A stretch of DNA of 64,000 nt from an uncultured Hyphomicrobiales bacterium (GCA_903930435.1 CAIYYN010000054.1:1-64000); one strand, 5' to 3'. Shown: positions 1-9,630, numbered from the stretch's first letter. Program-made: numbers and translations. Notes: generated from the sequence alone by a model not told the origin.

Positions 1-1943
1 AAAGTCGTTTTACTATAATATACCATGAAAAATGGATGCCCTCTTGCTCGTCGGACAGCCAGATACGCCAATTGAGGGGTTTGAGGCCAGCTTCGGTATG
101 TCACGCAGCCTTTGGATAGAGAAACTTTAGATCCAGCCCCTTATAGGCAATCGCAGCGACCTCCGACACCCAGAGGTCAGGGTTCTTGATGTCACCGTAA
201 TTAGATGAAACAGGACTTCCTCCCGAGGGCGTCCAGCCCCCAATTGCTAAAAGTGCCTCTTCGCCAGCCTTAGAACGCCGGAGTGCGTCGCGAACAGAAT
301 GTCGAAGGCTATAAAGTACCTGACGTTCGCCAACTTGCATCTCGGCTGGCAAGAACGTCTCATTAAATCTCTTACCCACGTACCAAGCAAAATTTTTGGG
401 ATCTTTCGATTTCGATTTCAGTTCAAAAAACAATCGAGGACCGTTTTGCTTCATTAGAGCCCGACGATTTGCAATTAATTGCAAAAGACCCAACTTAATA
501 AGCTCAGGATGAATTGGTACACGTCGACGACTTGCTTGGTTCTTTAGCTTTTTTTCTTCATTTTCTTCTTTCAGGTCAAAATACCAGGTTCCGACAGCAG
601 TCTGTTGAATGTCCTCTATGAACAACTGGCAGATTTCGTTTGGGCGTGCGCCAGAGAAGAGCATGATAAGCGGGATCCAGAACCGCCAAATTCGATCCGA
701 CTTTTCGTAAGGATTGGGAGCGTCTGGGGCACAGCTACGGTAAAATGAACCCATGAAAAATTTTTGGATTTGCTCAGGCGAAAAAGGCTCGCGCTTCTCT
801 GACAAAGAAACAGTCTCTCGAAGCAAGGGCTGGATGCCTTCGGCAGGATTGCTGGCAAGAAGCTTTTTACGAACAGCAAGCTTCAAAAGGTTCCGGAAGC
901 AATCGAGATAAGTTCTCTGCGTCAGATGTTTCAGAGTAGGTTTGCCATCCTTTTCAGCCAACTGGATAGCTTCTGAGAGCGAAAATTCCGGGTATATCTT
1001 AGATTTGTTTGCAGGCGTGCGGGCTATTATGCTGCGAAGCTTCTGCAAAAGATCATCATCGATTGAAGCTACCGGAGTGTCATCGCCGACTGCCTCCCGT
1101 AAGTATTCAAGCGTGACATACGTCTTTTTTGTAGTCTTTAACGCAATACCATTCAATTTGTGATCTTCTTGCACTTCTGTGAAGTATTGATCAATCAGCT
1201 CTCCGAACCGCAACTTCGGACGTTGGTCAGGCGGACGCGGTGCAAATGCTGTATCAAAGTGGGTGCGTGTGTAGTCTTCGATTAAACGCGCCTCTTGTCG
1301 ACGCAATAACTCGACCAAGGCACGCACAGAGATCTCGCCAAGTGCGGCTGGGAACTGATCCTCATCATCAGGCAAGCCAACTTTTTGCGCTAATAGCGTC
1401 GCCAGTTTGCTCGTCTCGATAGAACGATCGGGGTGTCCTTCGGTTTGCAAATCTGTCCGACGTAAGCCAACGTCGATCCGCATTTCATCGCGCTCATCAG
1501 CGTCAACCGGTGGATTTTCCAAAAATCGTGCTTCCCGTCGCCGATCTTCGATCTCAACGAAGGTGCGAGCATGTTCGATAAGCTCTTCGATCGTAACTTT
1601 TTTAGACGCGGAAACGCTGTTCTTTCCACTTAGGTGGCTGTTGGACGATAGCTCAAGCTGACTGAACCAGATGTCGGCGTTGGCATCGGCAATGGTTGCT
1701 CGACGCTGGGCTTGCGCCTTGTCGCGCGTCTCAAGCGAATATTGCAAAATACGGCATTCCGCCCGAGCAACGAGATGAGCGGGGACACGGCGGCGAAAAT
1801 ACCAGGTATCGCCACGCTTAAAGATATGGATGCTTTTAGCCATCTGTTTCATGCCCTTTGTGTACCATATTGGTGTATCAAAGGCACGTGTAAGATACTG
1901 AAATACCTCAGGCTAAATGAAAATCAGTGCCTTAGAGGATAAC
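1..1943. mobile_element. End of an integrated island at tRNA-Ala
   Basis: The integrase gene lies 100 bp from the 3' end of a tRNA-Ala gene, the usual arrangement at one end of an integrative element that uses a tRNA 3' end as its attachment site. The segment is visibly richer in A+T than the DNA right of the tRNA. The element should extend leftward out of the window, so only its integrase end is seen. Bases 1-100, beyond the integrase stop codon, hold no gene I can support. The other attachment site is not in view, so the island call is inference from gene order and composition. Confidence 0.7.
101..1843 (-). CDS. Tyrosine-family site-specific integrase
   Basis: Site-specific recombinase expected to insert and excise the element ending at the neighbouring tRNA-Ala. 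The 580-residue protein starts with a basic segment (FKRGDTWYFRRRVP) common at the N terminus of proteobacterial island integrases. A probable core-binding region follows near residues 210-330, then the C-terminal catalytic domain. Visible catalytic residues are Arg400 (GARPNE), Arg514 in YSLRH, and the Tyr549 nucleophile (SSNYGD). The first His of the classical HxxR box is replaced by Tyr511. The ATG at 1843 is preferred over the one at 1852, because AAAGGG lies about 10 nt before the former and almost touches the latter. It is transcribed away from the tRNA into the island. Confidence 0.92.
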   Translation of the reverse strand: MAKSIHIFKRGDTWYFRRRVPAHLVARAECRILQYSLETRDKAQAQRRATIADANADIWFSQLELSSNSHLSGKNSVSASKKVTIEELIEHARTFVEIEDRRREARFLENPPVDADERDEMRIDVGLRRTDLQTEGHPDRSIETSKLATLLAQKVGLPDDEDQFPAALGEISVRALVELLRRQEARLIEDYTRTHFDTAFAPRPPDQRPKLRFGELIDQYFTEVQEDHKLNGIALKTTKKTYVTLEYLREAVGDDTPVASIDDDLLQKLRSIIARTPANKSKIYPEFSLSEAIQLAEKDGKPTLKHLTQRTYLDCFRNLLKLAVRKKLLASNPAEGIQPLLRETVSLSEKREPFSPEQIQKFFMGSFYRSCAPDAPNPYEKSDRIWRFWIPLIMLFSGARPNEICQLFIEDIQQTAVGTWYFDLKEENEEKKLKNQASRRRVPIHPELIKLGLLQLIANRRALMKQNGPRLFFELKSKSKDPKNFAWYVGKRFNETFLPAEMQVGERQVLYSLRHSVRDALRRSKAGEEALLAIGGWTPSGGSPVSSNYGDIKNPDLWVSEVAAIAYKGLDLKFLYPKAA

Positions 1944-2019
1944 TGGTGGAGCTGAGGGGAATCGAACCCCTGACCTCTGCAGTGCGATTGCAGCGCTCTC
2001 CCATCTGAGCTACAGCCCC
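1944..2019 (-). tRNA. tRNA-Ala (anticodon CGC)
   Basis: A full cloverleaf reads on the minus strand. The acceptor GGGGCTG pairs with CAGCTCC and includes the G3:U70 wobble pair that identifies alanine tRNAs. The anticodon stem CTGCA/TGCAG encloses loop ATCGCAC, giving anticodon CGC, and the T-loop is GGTTCGATTCC. CCA is encoded at the 3' end (1944-1946). Its 3' end faces the integrase gene, so it is the probable attachment site of the island on the left. The intact tRNA must have been restored by the integrated copy. Confidence 0.96.
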
Positions 2020-2311
2020 GACACCATTGCAGCGTGAGATGCCGCCCTGGTTCAAGTTGACGGCGAGGCGAAACCAGCCGTCAGGGAATGATGCCATTTA
2101 TGAACGGAGCACGGTGGCTGTCAAGCACCGGACGGCTTGGAAACGACACCGAAAACGGCTGGCTCGCTCTGGCGGAAGCGCAGCCGACGGGATTAGCCAT
2201 AACGTGCGGAAATAGCAGCCAAAGTCACCCAAGTCGCGCCAACACCCTTGTTAAGCGGCAACGAGGCCATTACAGACTCTGTGCCTGTGCAGCGCGAAAG
2301 GTCTGACGCTC

Positions 2312-2602
2312 ATGAAGCCAATCATCGAAGTCATCCTGATCATCCTCGATTTCTACTGGTTCGTCATCATGGCCAGTGTGATCCTGTCTTGGTTGATCAA
2401 TTTCAATGTCATCAACACGCGCAATGACCTCGTGAAAGCGATCTGGCGGATGGTCTATGATCTGACCGAACCTGCCTACCGTGCGATCCGGCGCGTAGTG
2501 CCTGCGCTTGGCGGGATCGATTTTTCACCGTTCATCGTTTTGCTGGTGATCTACGTCCTGCAACGCTATCTCCAGAGCTATGTATTGCCCTTCGTGCCAT
2601 GA
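2312..2602 (+). CDS. YggT-family membrane protein
   Basis: Small integral membrane protein of 96 residues with two hydrophobic spans, about residues 4-28 and 70-92, joined by a polar loop containing a YDLTEPAYRAIRR-like stretch typical of YggT. The family is linked to membrane protein or division-related assembly in plastids and bacteria, but its bacterial role is unsettled. AAAGG lies about 10 nt before the ATG. The stop codon overlaps the start of the DUF167 gene (ATGA), which implies translational coupling. The 292 bp between this gene and tRNA-Ala hold no other gene that I can see and probably carry its promoter. Confidence 0.9.
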   Translation: MKPIIEVILIILDFYWFVIMASVILSWLINFNVINTRNDLVKAIWRMVYDLTEPAYRAIRRVVPALGGIDFSPFIVLLVIYVLQRYLQSYVLPFVP

Positions 2603-2940
2603 GCACGAACCTTGGCACGGCTGCGGGCAAGGGGTCTGCAGCAAGCCTGTCTGACGGGGGTGTCCGCGTGCGCGTGCGTCTCACGCCGAAATCATCCCGC
2701 GACGAGATCGGCGGCGAAGACCATCTGTCTGATGGAAGCGCGGTGCTTCTGGCACGAGTACGGGCGGTTCCTGAAAATGGAGCCGCGAACGCAGCACTTG
2801 AGGCATTGCTCGCCAAGGTGACGGGCGTCGCCAAAACACGGGTATCGGTCGTTTCCGGCGCAACGTCACGCATCAAGATCGTGGACATCGAAGGCGAGCA
2901 ACGATCGATTCTCGACAGCCTGCACCTGACGGCCGAGTGA
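2599..2940 (+). CDS. DUF167 (YggU-family) protein
   Basis: Cytosolic protein of 113 residues. The family signature is complete: RVRLTPKSSRDEI near residues 26-38, a central VPENGAANAAL stretch, and SGATSRIKIVDI towards the end. Structures are known for the family but the molecular function is not. The first ~20 residues are Gly/Ser/Ala-rich and look like a poorly conserved leader. It overlaps yggT by 4 bp and is followed 37 bp later by folD, so yggT, this gene and folD probably form one transcript, a pairing common in Alphaproteobacteria. Confidence 0.9.
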   Translation: MSTNLGTAAGKGSAASLSDGGVRVRVRLTPKSSRDEIGGEDHLSDGSAVLLARVRAVPENGAANAALEALLAKVTGVAKTRVSVVSGATSRIKIVDIEGEQRSILDSLHLTAE

Positions 2941-2977
2941 TGACATCCCGCGACAACCGACTTGAAGGACATTGCGC

Positions 2978-3901
2978 ATGACAGCCAGGATCATCGACGG
3001 CAAAGCCTTTGCAGTTGCCCTGAGCAAGGCAGTCGCCAGCTCAACTGCCGCCATCAAGGGGGCGCATGGATTTACACCGGGGCTGGCTGTCGTCCTCGTG
3101 GGTGAAGATCCCGCCTCCAGCGTCTATGTCGCGTCAAAAGCCCGTGAAACCGTCGCAGCCGGGATGAATTCCTTCGAACACAAGCTGCCAGCTGACGCGC
3201 CGGAATCCGAGCTTCTCGACATTATCGCACGTCTCAATGCCGATGAGGCGGTGGACGGCATCCTGGTGCAGTTACCCCTTCCCAAGCACATTGACACAAA
3301 CAAGGTGCTTGGTGCGATTTCGCCGGACAAGGATGTCGACGGCTTCCACGTGATCAATGCCGGACGACTGGCGACCGGCCAGTCCAGCCTCGTGCCGTGT
3401 ACGCCGTGGGGGTCGATGCTGCTGTTGAAAGCGACGCTCGGTTCGTTGAGCGGACTTGAGGCCGTCGTCGTTGGCCGGTCGAATATTGTCGGCAAGCCGA
3501 TCGCGCAATTGCTGCTCGCGGCTGACTGCACGGTCACCATTGCCCATTCCCGCACTCGCGACCTCGCCGAGGTTTGCCGACGCGCGGATATCCTGATTGC
3601 GGCCGTCGGACGACCGGAAATGATCCGGGGCGACTGGATCAAGCAGGGGGCAACCGTCATCGATGTCGGGATCAATCGCGTTCCGGCACCGGAAAAGGGC
3701 GAGGGCAAGACGAAACTCGTCGGCGATGTCGCCTTTGCCGAGGCGAAAGAGGTTGCGGGCGCGATTACGCCGGTTCCGGGCGGTGTCGGTCCGATGACCA
3801 TTGCCTCGCTTTTGGCCAATACGCTGACCGCCGCAACGCGCCGTCGCGGCTTGCCCGAACCCACTGATTTCGCGGACGCCTGCGCCAGGCTCATGGCCTG
3901 A
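2978..3901 (+). CDS. folD: Bifunctional methylene-THF dehydrogenase/cyclohydrolase
   Basis: FolD interconverts 5,10-methylene-, 5,10-methenyl- and 10-formyl-tetrahydrofolate in the cytosol, feeding purine and formyl-Met synthesis. The 307-residue length is normal. Visible family motifs are SVYVASK with the catalytic Lys, [26 protein letters not shown] of the NADP site, and PGGVGPMT near the C terminus. A TTG six bases upstream is in frame, but GAAGGA at 2964-2969 sits 8 nt before the ATG at 2978, so the ATG is the start. The gene converges on the glycogen operon with a 15-bp gap and no terminator hairpin between the stop codons. Confidence 0.97.
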   Translation: MTARIIDGKAFAVALSKAVASSTAAIKGAHGFTPGLAVVLVGEDPASSVYVASKARETVAAGMNSFEHKLPADAPESELLDIIARLNADEAVDGILVQLPLPKHIDTNKVLGAISPDKDVDGFHVINAGRLATGQSSLVPCTPWGSMLLLKATLGSLSGLEAVVVGRSNIVGKPIAQLLLAADCTVTIAHSRTRDLAEVCRRADILIAAVGRPEMIRGDWIKQGATVIDVGINRVPAPEKGEGKTKLVGDVAFAEAKEVAGAITPVPGGVGPMTIASLLANTLTAATRRRGLPEPTDFADACARLMA

Positions 3902-3916
3902 AACCCATAAACTCGC

Positions 3917-6900
3917 TCAGCGCCTTGCCTTCATCGCTGACATGATGCCGGTCGCGATTGGGCTCGCAAACAGCTGCTCGATATCCGGGCCAAGTTTGCG
4001 ACGCCAGTTGGGCCGCTCCCGATCCGTCCCCGGCAGATTGACGGCGCGAGTCTCCGCGGTCAATTCATCGGCCTGAGCCAGCGCCAGAAGAGCAGGCGAA
4101 GCCGCGACAAGGCCATGAATGGCGATGCTGGTCGCGTCATCCAGCGGCGCATCCAGATCAGGTCGCGCGGATAGTTGGGCCTCGGACATGACGAGATCCG
4201 CAAGCCGCGACTTCTCCTCCCGCCGCACGGTGAGCTGAGCTTCAGCGGCACCTGCGTCGAGTAGTCCAAGCGCTGCGTTCTCAGCGATATCCGCGCCCTG
4301 CCACCAGCCATTCAAAGTCGCCAGATCGTGCGTGGAGACACAGGCCGCCGCTTGTGCAGGGTACAGCCGGGGCGGTTTGAAGCCGGTTCCCTCACGCTCG
4401 AACCACAACACCCGATAGGCAAGGACATTCGAGGCCGTCAGCTTCTCCCGGAACCCTTCCGGGACGGTGCCCAGATCCTCGCCGACAACGGCACAGCGCG
4501 CGCGATGGCTCTCGAGCGCGAGAACGCCGAGCAGATCATCGAAGGGCATGTCGACGTAGGCACCGTCTGCACCTGTCATGCCATCTGGCACAACGAAAAG
4601 ACGCCGCAGCCCCATTGCGTGGTCGATCCTGAGCGCACCCGCGTGGGCCATGTTGGATGCGATCAAGCTGGCGAAACCGGCATACCCACCCTCTGCCATG
4701 AAGCGCGGATTGGGTGGCGGCAGGTTCCAGACCTGACCCGCGGCGGAAAAGGGATCAGGCGGCGCACCCACGGAATGCCCGATCAAAAGTCGCTGCCGAT
4801 CACCCCAGCTTTCCGCGCCATCCGGTGCACTGCCTACGGCAAGATCACGATAAAACCCGAGCTTCAGGCCAGCCACCGCTGCCGCACGCGCGGCCTCTGC
4901 CAACTGCCGATCCGCCAGCCATTGCAGGAACATCTGATAGCGCATGGCGATTTCCAGGCGATCCCGTCGGATGATCGTCCGGACGTCAGTCGGCCAGTCA
5001 CGCCATTGGGTCTGGCCGATCTCCTCGGCAATCGCATGAAACTCGGCAAACCGCTGCAGCTCCAGTCCACGCGAATCCACAAAGGCGTCGAAATCCTGCG
5101 CCAACGGCGTAGCAGCAGGGCCTGCCAGCATGCGCTCAAAGGATTTGAATGCGAGATCGAGGACTTTCTTCTTGGACTGCCAGACCCGGGCATAATCAAC
5201 GTCCGGCAGGGCCGTGAGGGCTGCCGTGGCACGGGTTTCGGACCAGATCGCGGCGCGAACTGCATCACCCCGCAGCGGGACCGGTAACTGCGTGACATCG
5301 ATGTAGATCGGGTCGATGAACCGTCGATCCGAGGCATGATAGGGGCTGACGCGATCACGATCGCCGGGGAACATCGCGTGCAGCGGATTGAGGCCGAGGA
5401 TCTCGGCACCCTGCCCGCTGGCGAGTTCTGAGAGACGCGACAAGGTCGTGAAATCGCCAATGCCCTGATCACCTGATCGACGCAAGGTGTAGAGGTGCGC
5501 GGCAACGCCCAGTACGCGCTCGCCACGCGCCAATTTATCCGGCAGATAGCATGTCGCAGGCGCAACAATCAGATCGCAGACCACATCGGGTTGATCCGTC
5601 AGGCTGATGCGATGTCGGCCGAGCGGTTGTGTCGGAAGGCTGATCCGGCGCACCTGCTGGAGCGATCCGTCGGGGCCGGTCAAGCTCTGATCAGTCCCGG
5701 AGCGCGAATGAACCTCGATCAGATCCGTCGAGCCGTCCTCCCGTTTCAGGAAGAGGCTGATCTTCGTCGAGGCCCGGGCCAGCAGACCACCCAGCGTCAC
5801 GATCACGGGCTGATGTTCGCGGGCCACAATCGTCTGCGGAAGGGGTCGACCGAACCGTTCCTGCGTCAGGATTTGCAGGCTGGCCTTCAAATCGGCAGCC
5901 GTTTCAACGGCATATCCCATGCTTCTCAGGATGGCCCGCTTGGTCTCGCCCGAGACGAAAACATGCTTTCCGGAAATATCCCACCAATCCCGCTGGATAC
6001 CGGCGGCTTCAGCCAATGTGTCAAGCAGCGTGGGATCTTCCGAGGTTGACATCTTGCGGACATGACCGGCATGCAGCGCCTCACGCAGGACCAGAACCGA
6101 GCGTGCCATGACAACCGCATACACATCAAAGCCGATGGGTCCGCTCCGTTCCGGTGCCGCACTGTCAAGGTCGATAAACCAGCCAAGGCCATCACCTGGC
6201 TCCGGGGGCATGAACGACAGATCCTGCCAATCGACATTGATGGCAACAAGAACCCGGCCGGTCCGTCCCTCCGCATAGAGCCCGGCAAAGAAGCGATTTA
6301 CGCCACTGTTCCAGTCGTCAGGACCCATCGGCTGGCCAGAAGCTGACAGCCAGACGACATCCGGAGCACCGCCCGGTTCAATGGGAAGGCCCGTCAGTCG
6401 TGTCTCGGCACTCAATGCCGGATGCTGGCGTCGGAGTCGGATCAAACGGGCGACATAGGCCGCAAGATCCTTGTCCGCGTGTGTCCAGTCAATCCAAGAC
6501 AGCGGATTATCCTGCGCATAGGCATTGTTATTGCCGGACTGGGTCCGCCCCAGTTCGTCCCCCATTGTGAGCATCGGCGTGCCACGCGAGAGTATCAGGG
6601 TCGCCAGTATCCCACGGATGTCGCGCTTGCGGGCAGCGATGATGGCCGGATTATCGGTCGGTCCCTCGATGCCGTGGTTCCAGGAATTGTTTCCGTCGGT
6701 CCCATCCCGGTTGTTTTCGCCATTTGCCTCATTGTGCTTGTGACCGTAACTCACCAGATCGTTGAGCGTAAAGCCGTCATGCGCGGTCACAAAATTGATA
6801 CCGCGCGAGAGCGGCCTGCGCCTTCCCGCGAAAACATCGGCAGACCCTGCAAAGATCGTGGTGAAATCGCCGATCAACCTGCCATCGCCGCGCCAGAACC

Positions 6901-8140
6901 GGCGGATCACATCGCGGCTGCGATCATTCCACTCGCCCCAGAGCGGCGGGAAATTTCCAAGCTGGTAGCCGCCCAGACCGATATCCCAGGGTTCGGCGAT
7001 CAGGATCAGGTCGCGCAGATGCGGATCCTGCGAGATAGCGAGGAGAAACGGATGGTTCGGATCGAATCCATTCGGACCCCTGGCGAGCGTTGTCGCAAGA
7101 TCGAATCGGAAGCCATCCAGCCCGGCCCGCATCTCCCAGTGTCGAAGGACATCCAGCATGAGGCGGACAGCGACAGGACGCTCGGCAGCAAGCGCATTGC
7201 CGCAGCCGGCATCATCGATATAGCGGGATCGATCCGCGTCGTTCAGACGGTACCAGGTTGCGTTATCGAGACCGCGCATCGAGACGGTCGGTCCGAGGTG
7301 GTCACCTTCGCCGGTATGGTTGAGCACGGCATCCAGCAGGACGGCGATTCCTGCCGCATGCAAGGCCTCAACCGTTGCCGCTATTTCGTCCCAGCCGCCG
7401 GGCGCGAGACGCGGATCGGGAGCCATATGCGTGATCGGATTGTAGCCCCAGTAATTTGTAAGCCCCAGCGGCGGCAGGTGACGCTCGTCAAGCGAGGCCG
7501 CGACCGGCATGAGTTCAACCGCCGTAATGCCGAGATCGACGAGATGGCGAATGGCAGCGGGATGCGCAAGTCCCGCGAAGGTTCCCCGGATATCCGGCGG
7601 AATTTCAGGGTGTTGGGCCGTAAACCCCTTCACATGCAGTTCGTAGATGACGAGGTCGCGCCAATTGCGCAGCGGCTTTCTCGGTGGCGCAACGACGGGC
7701 GCTTCGACAATGGCTTTCGGCACAACAAAGGCGCTGTCGATATCGTCCCGATCCCGGCCATGGATTCGCTGGTCGAACAGCGCGGGATCAAGGCTGAAGC
7801 GTCGATCCAGACGCGTTGCAAAGGGATCGACCAATAGCTTTGACGGATTGTAGCGATGGCCGGAATTTGGGGCAAATGGCCCAAAAGCCCGCAAGCCGTA
7901 ACGATCACCGGGGCCAACATCGGCGATAAACCCGTGAACGACGTCGCCGGTACGAGCTGGTAGACGGATTGCATCGATTTCCACGTTGCCGGTCGCATCG
8001 AACAGGCAAAATTCGATTGCCTCGGCATTCGGGGCGTGAACAGCGACATTCACACCGCGCAAGGCTGTCGTAGTACCGGGACCTTCGACAGGTGTTACCC
8101 CGAGAGGTTCAGGCGAGCCATGGCCGATCAGTCGGGTCAT
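3917..8140 (-). CDS. glgX: Fused glycogen debranching enzyme GlgX / amylomaltase MalQ
   Basis: A 1407-residue fusion of two complete enzymes. Residues 1-696 are a GH13 isoamylase-type debranching enzyme, which removes short side chains from phosphorylase-trimmed glycogen. It has an N-terminal CBM48-like part, nucleophile Asp347 (FRFDLA), acid Glu383 (AEPWD) and Asp455 (TAHDGF). Residues 697-1407 are a GH77 4-alpha-glucanotransferase, which recycles the released maltodextrins, with Asp1173 (RIDH), Glu1221 (GEDLG) and Asp1272 (STHDLA). Met697 (codon 6052-6050) lies exactly at the join and is followed by typical MalQ N-terminal sequence. I infer that it is a relic start codon. There is no strong ribosome site before it. 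This is the last gene of the glg operon, 56 bp after glgA. Confidence 0.95.
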   Translation of the reverse strand: MTRLIGHGSPEPLGVTPVEGPGTTTALRGVNVAVHAPNAEAIEFCLFDATGNVEIDAIRLPARTGDVVHGFIADVGPGDRYGLRAFGPFAPNSGHRYNPSKLLVDPFATRLDRRFSLDPALFDQRIHGRDRDDIDSAFVVPKAIVEAPVVAPPRKPLRNWRDLVIYELHVKGFTAQHPEIPPDIRGTFAGLAHPAAIRHLVDLGITAVELMPVAASLDERHLPPLGLTNYWGYNPITHMAPDPRLAPGGWDEIAATVEALHAAGIAVLLDAVLNHTGEGDHLGPTVSMRGLDNATWYRLNDADRSRYIDDAGCGNALAAERPVAVRLMLDVLRHWEMRAGLDGFRFDLATTLARGPNGFDPNHPFLLAISQDPHLRDLILIAEPWDIGLGGYQLGNFPPLWGEWNDRSRDVIRRFWRGDGRLIGDFTTIFAGSADVFAGRRRPLSRGINFVTAHDGFTLNDLVSYGHKHNEANGENNRDGTDGNNSWNHGIEGPTDNPAIIAARKRDIRGILATLILSRGTPMLTMGDELGRTQSGNNNAYAQDNPLSWIDWTHADKDLAAYVARLIRLRRQHPALSAETRLTGLPIEPGGAPDVVWLSASGQPMGPDDWNSGVNRFFAGLYAEGRTGRVLVAINVDWQDLSFMPPEPGDGLGWFIDLDSAAPERSGPIGFDVYAVVMARSVLVLREALHAGHVRKMSTSEDPTLLDTLAEAAGIQRDWWDISGKHVFVSGETKRAILRSMGYAVETAADLKASLQILTQERFGRPLPQTIVAREHQPVIVTLGGLLARASTKISLFLKREDGSTDLIEVHSRSGTDQSLTGPDGSLQQVRRISLPTQPLGRHRISLTDQPDVVCDLIVAPATCYLPDKLARGERVLGVAAHLYTLRRSGDQGIGDFTTLSRLSELASGQGAEILGLNPLHAMFPGDRDRVSPYHASDRRFIDPIYIDVTQLPVPLRGDAVRAAIWSETRATAALTALPDVDYARVWQSKKKVLDLAFKSFERMLAGPAATPLAQDFDAFVDSRGLELQRFAEFHAIAEEIGQTQWRDWPTDVRTIIRRDRLEIAMRYQMFLQWLADRQLAEAARAAAVAGLKLGFYRDLAVGSAPDGAESWGDRQRLLIGHSVGAPPDPFSAAGQVWNLPPPNPRFMAEGGYAGFASLIASNMAHAGALRIDHAMGLRRLFVVPDGMTGADGAYVDMPFDDLLGVLALESHRARCAVVGEDLGTVPEGFREKLTASNVLAYRVLWFEREGTGFKPPRLYPAQAAACVSTHDLATLNGWWQGADIAENAALGLLDAGAAEAQLTVRREEKSRLADLVMSEAQLSARPDLDAPLDDATSIAIHGLVAASPALLALAQADELTAETRAVNLPGTDRERPNWRRKLGPDIEQLFASPIATGIMSAMKARR

Positions 8141-8196
8141 TGGTCATATCCGATTGCAGGAGCTGTCATATTGCCCTGAATCGGATGTGAAGCAAC

Positions 8197-9630
8197 CTAA
8201 GATCGCCTGCCCGCGATTTCCCGGTAAAGGGCAGCATATTTTGCGGCAGGCTGGGCCCAGGAGACATCCTGCCGCATCGCGTTGCGTTGCAACGTCTGCC
8301 ACATCGATTTGTCCTGCCAGAGATCAGCTGTTCGCTGCAACGCGCCTTCCAACTGCTCGACAGACGGTGGCGAAAACTGGATCCCGGTTGCGGCACCTGC
8401 CTCGATATCGACGTCGCGCACCGTGTCCGCCAGACCGCCAACGCGAGAGACCACCGGAAGCGCGCCATAACGCAGGGCACATAATTGGGTCAGCCCGCAC
8501 GGCTCAAACCGCGACGGCACCAGCAAGGCATCGACACCAGCCTGAACCTGGTGGGCGAGTTTCTCGTCGTAGCCGATTACGGTAGCGATATCGCGCGGGA
8601 AATGCCTGGCAGCAGACGCAAATGCATCCTGCAATTCGGGTTCACCGGTTCCGACAAGGGCCAACTGTGCGCCCAACTGCCGCAACTTTGGCAAGGCCCC
8701 AGCGAGGAGATCAAGCCCCTTCTGCCAGGAAAGACGGCTGACAACCCCGAACAGCAATCGATCGCGATTGGGCTCAAGCCCAAGACTGCGCTGGAGCGCT
8801 TCCTTGTTGAGGCTTCTCTCACCAAGCGTGTCCAATGCAAAGCAATTTGCGAGCAGGGGATCAGCGGCGGGGTCCCAGACGCTGGTATCGATCCCGTTCA
8901 GGATGCCAACCAGATCCTGGCCACGTACCCTGAGCAAGCCCGACAAGCCCATGCCGCCTTCGTCTGTCAGGATTTCATTCGCATAGGTCGGCGAGACCGT
9001 CGTGACCTTGTCGGCAATGGCGATACCGGCCTTGAGATAGCCAATCGTGCCGTAGTACTCGACGCCATCGATGGCGTAAGCATCCGGCGGCAGGCCGAGC
9101 AGCGGAAGAAGCGTCGGGGCGTATTGGCCCTGAAAGGCGAGATTGTGGATTGTGATCACGCTGGGAGCGTGGCGGCGTCCGTCATAGCGCAGATAAGCCG
9201 GCAAAAGACCAGCCTGCCAATCGTGCGCGTGCAGGACATCCGGCACGAAGCCAGGCACTTCACCATAGGCTATCTGGGCCGCGACGCGCGAAAGCGCCGC
9301 AAAGCGAAAGGGATTATCGGCCCATTCACCCGTCGGACCGGCATAGGGTCCACCGGGGCGATCATAGAGATGCTTGGCTTCAATAACGAAGAGGTCCAGC
9401 CCATCGACATCCGCCGACAGGATTGTCGCGGGTCCGCCGAACAATTCATCCATCCAGTAGACGGGCGACGCATTCTCCAGCACGGCCATGACGGCGGGAT
9501 AGCCGGGCACGAGCGTTACAACCTCGACACCCTCGGCCTTCAGTGCGCCGGGCAGTGCACCCGCGACATCGGCCAATCCGCCGGTTTTGATCAGTGGATA
9601 GACCTCCGACACGACCGACAGGACTTTCAT
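8197..9630 (-). CDS. glgA: Glycogen synthase (ADP-glucose)
   Basis: GT5 retaining glucosyltransferase that transfers glucose from ADP-glucose to growing alpha-1,4-glucan. It is 477 residues long, the usual size. The ADP-glucose motif KTGGLADV begins at Lys15. The C-terminal half shows VSRLSWQKGLDLL and the PSRFEPCGLTQL nucleotide/acceptor motif. The open frame runs on to 9861, but that extension overlaps glgC and has no GlgA similarity. The ATG at 9630 has GGAG about 7 nt upstream and gives the standard MKVLSVVSEVYPL start. It lies 74 bp after glgC. Confidence 0.97.
   Translation of the reverse strand: MKVLSVVSEVYPLIKTGGLADVAGALPGALKAEGVEVVTLVPGYPAVMAVLENASPVYWMDELFGGPATILSADVDGLDLFVIEAKHLYDRPGGPYAGPTGEWADNPFRFAALSRVAAQIAYGEVPGFVPDVLHAHDWQAGLLPAYLRYDGRRHAPSVITIHNLAFQGQYAPTLLPLLGLPPDAYAIDGVEYYGTIGYLKAGIAIADKVTTVSPTYANEILTDEGGMGLSGLLRVRGQDLVGILNGIDTSVWDPAADPLLANCFALDTLGERSLNKEALQRSLGLEPNRDRLLFGVVSRLSWQKGLDLLAGALPKLRQLGAQLALVGTGEPELQDAFASAARHFPRDIATVIGYDEKLAHQVQAGVDALLVPSRFEPCGLTQLCALRYGALPVVSRVGGLADTVRDVDIEAGAATGIQFSPPSVEQLEGALQRTADLWQDKSMWQTLQRNAMRQDVSWAQPAAKYAALYREIAGRRS

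Noticed and set aside
3124-3894. Minus-strand frame of 256 codons
   Set aside because: Antisense to folD, whose motifs are complete.
6422-7837. Plus-strand frame of 471 codons
   Set aside because: It lies entirely antisense to the GlgX half, which has full catalytic motifs. High GC content keeps the opposite frame open; the translation has no family features.
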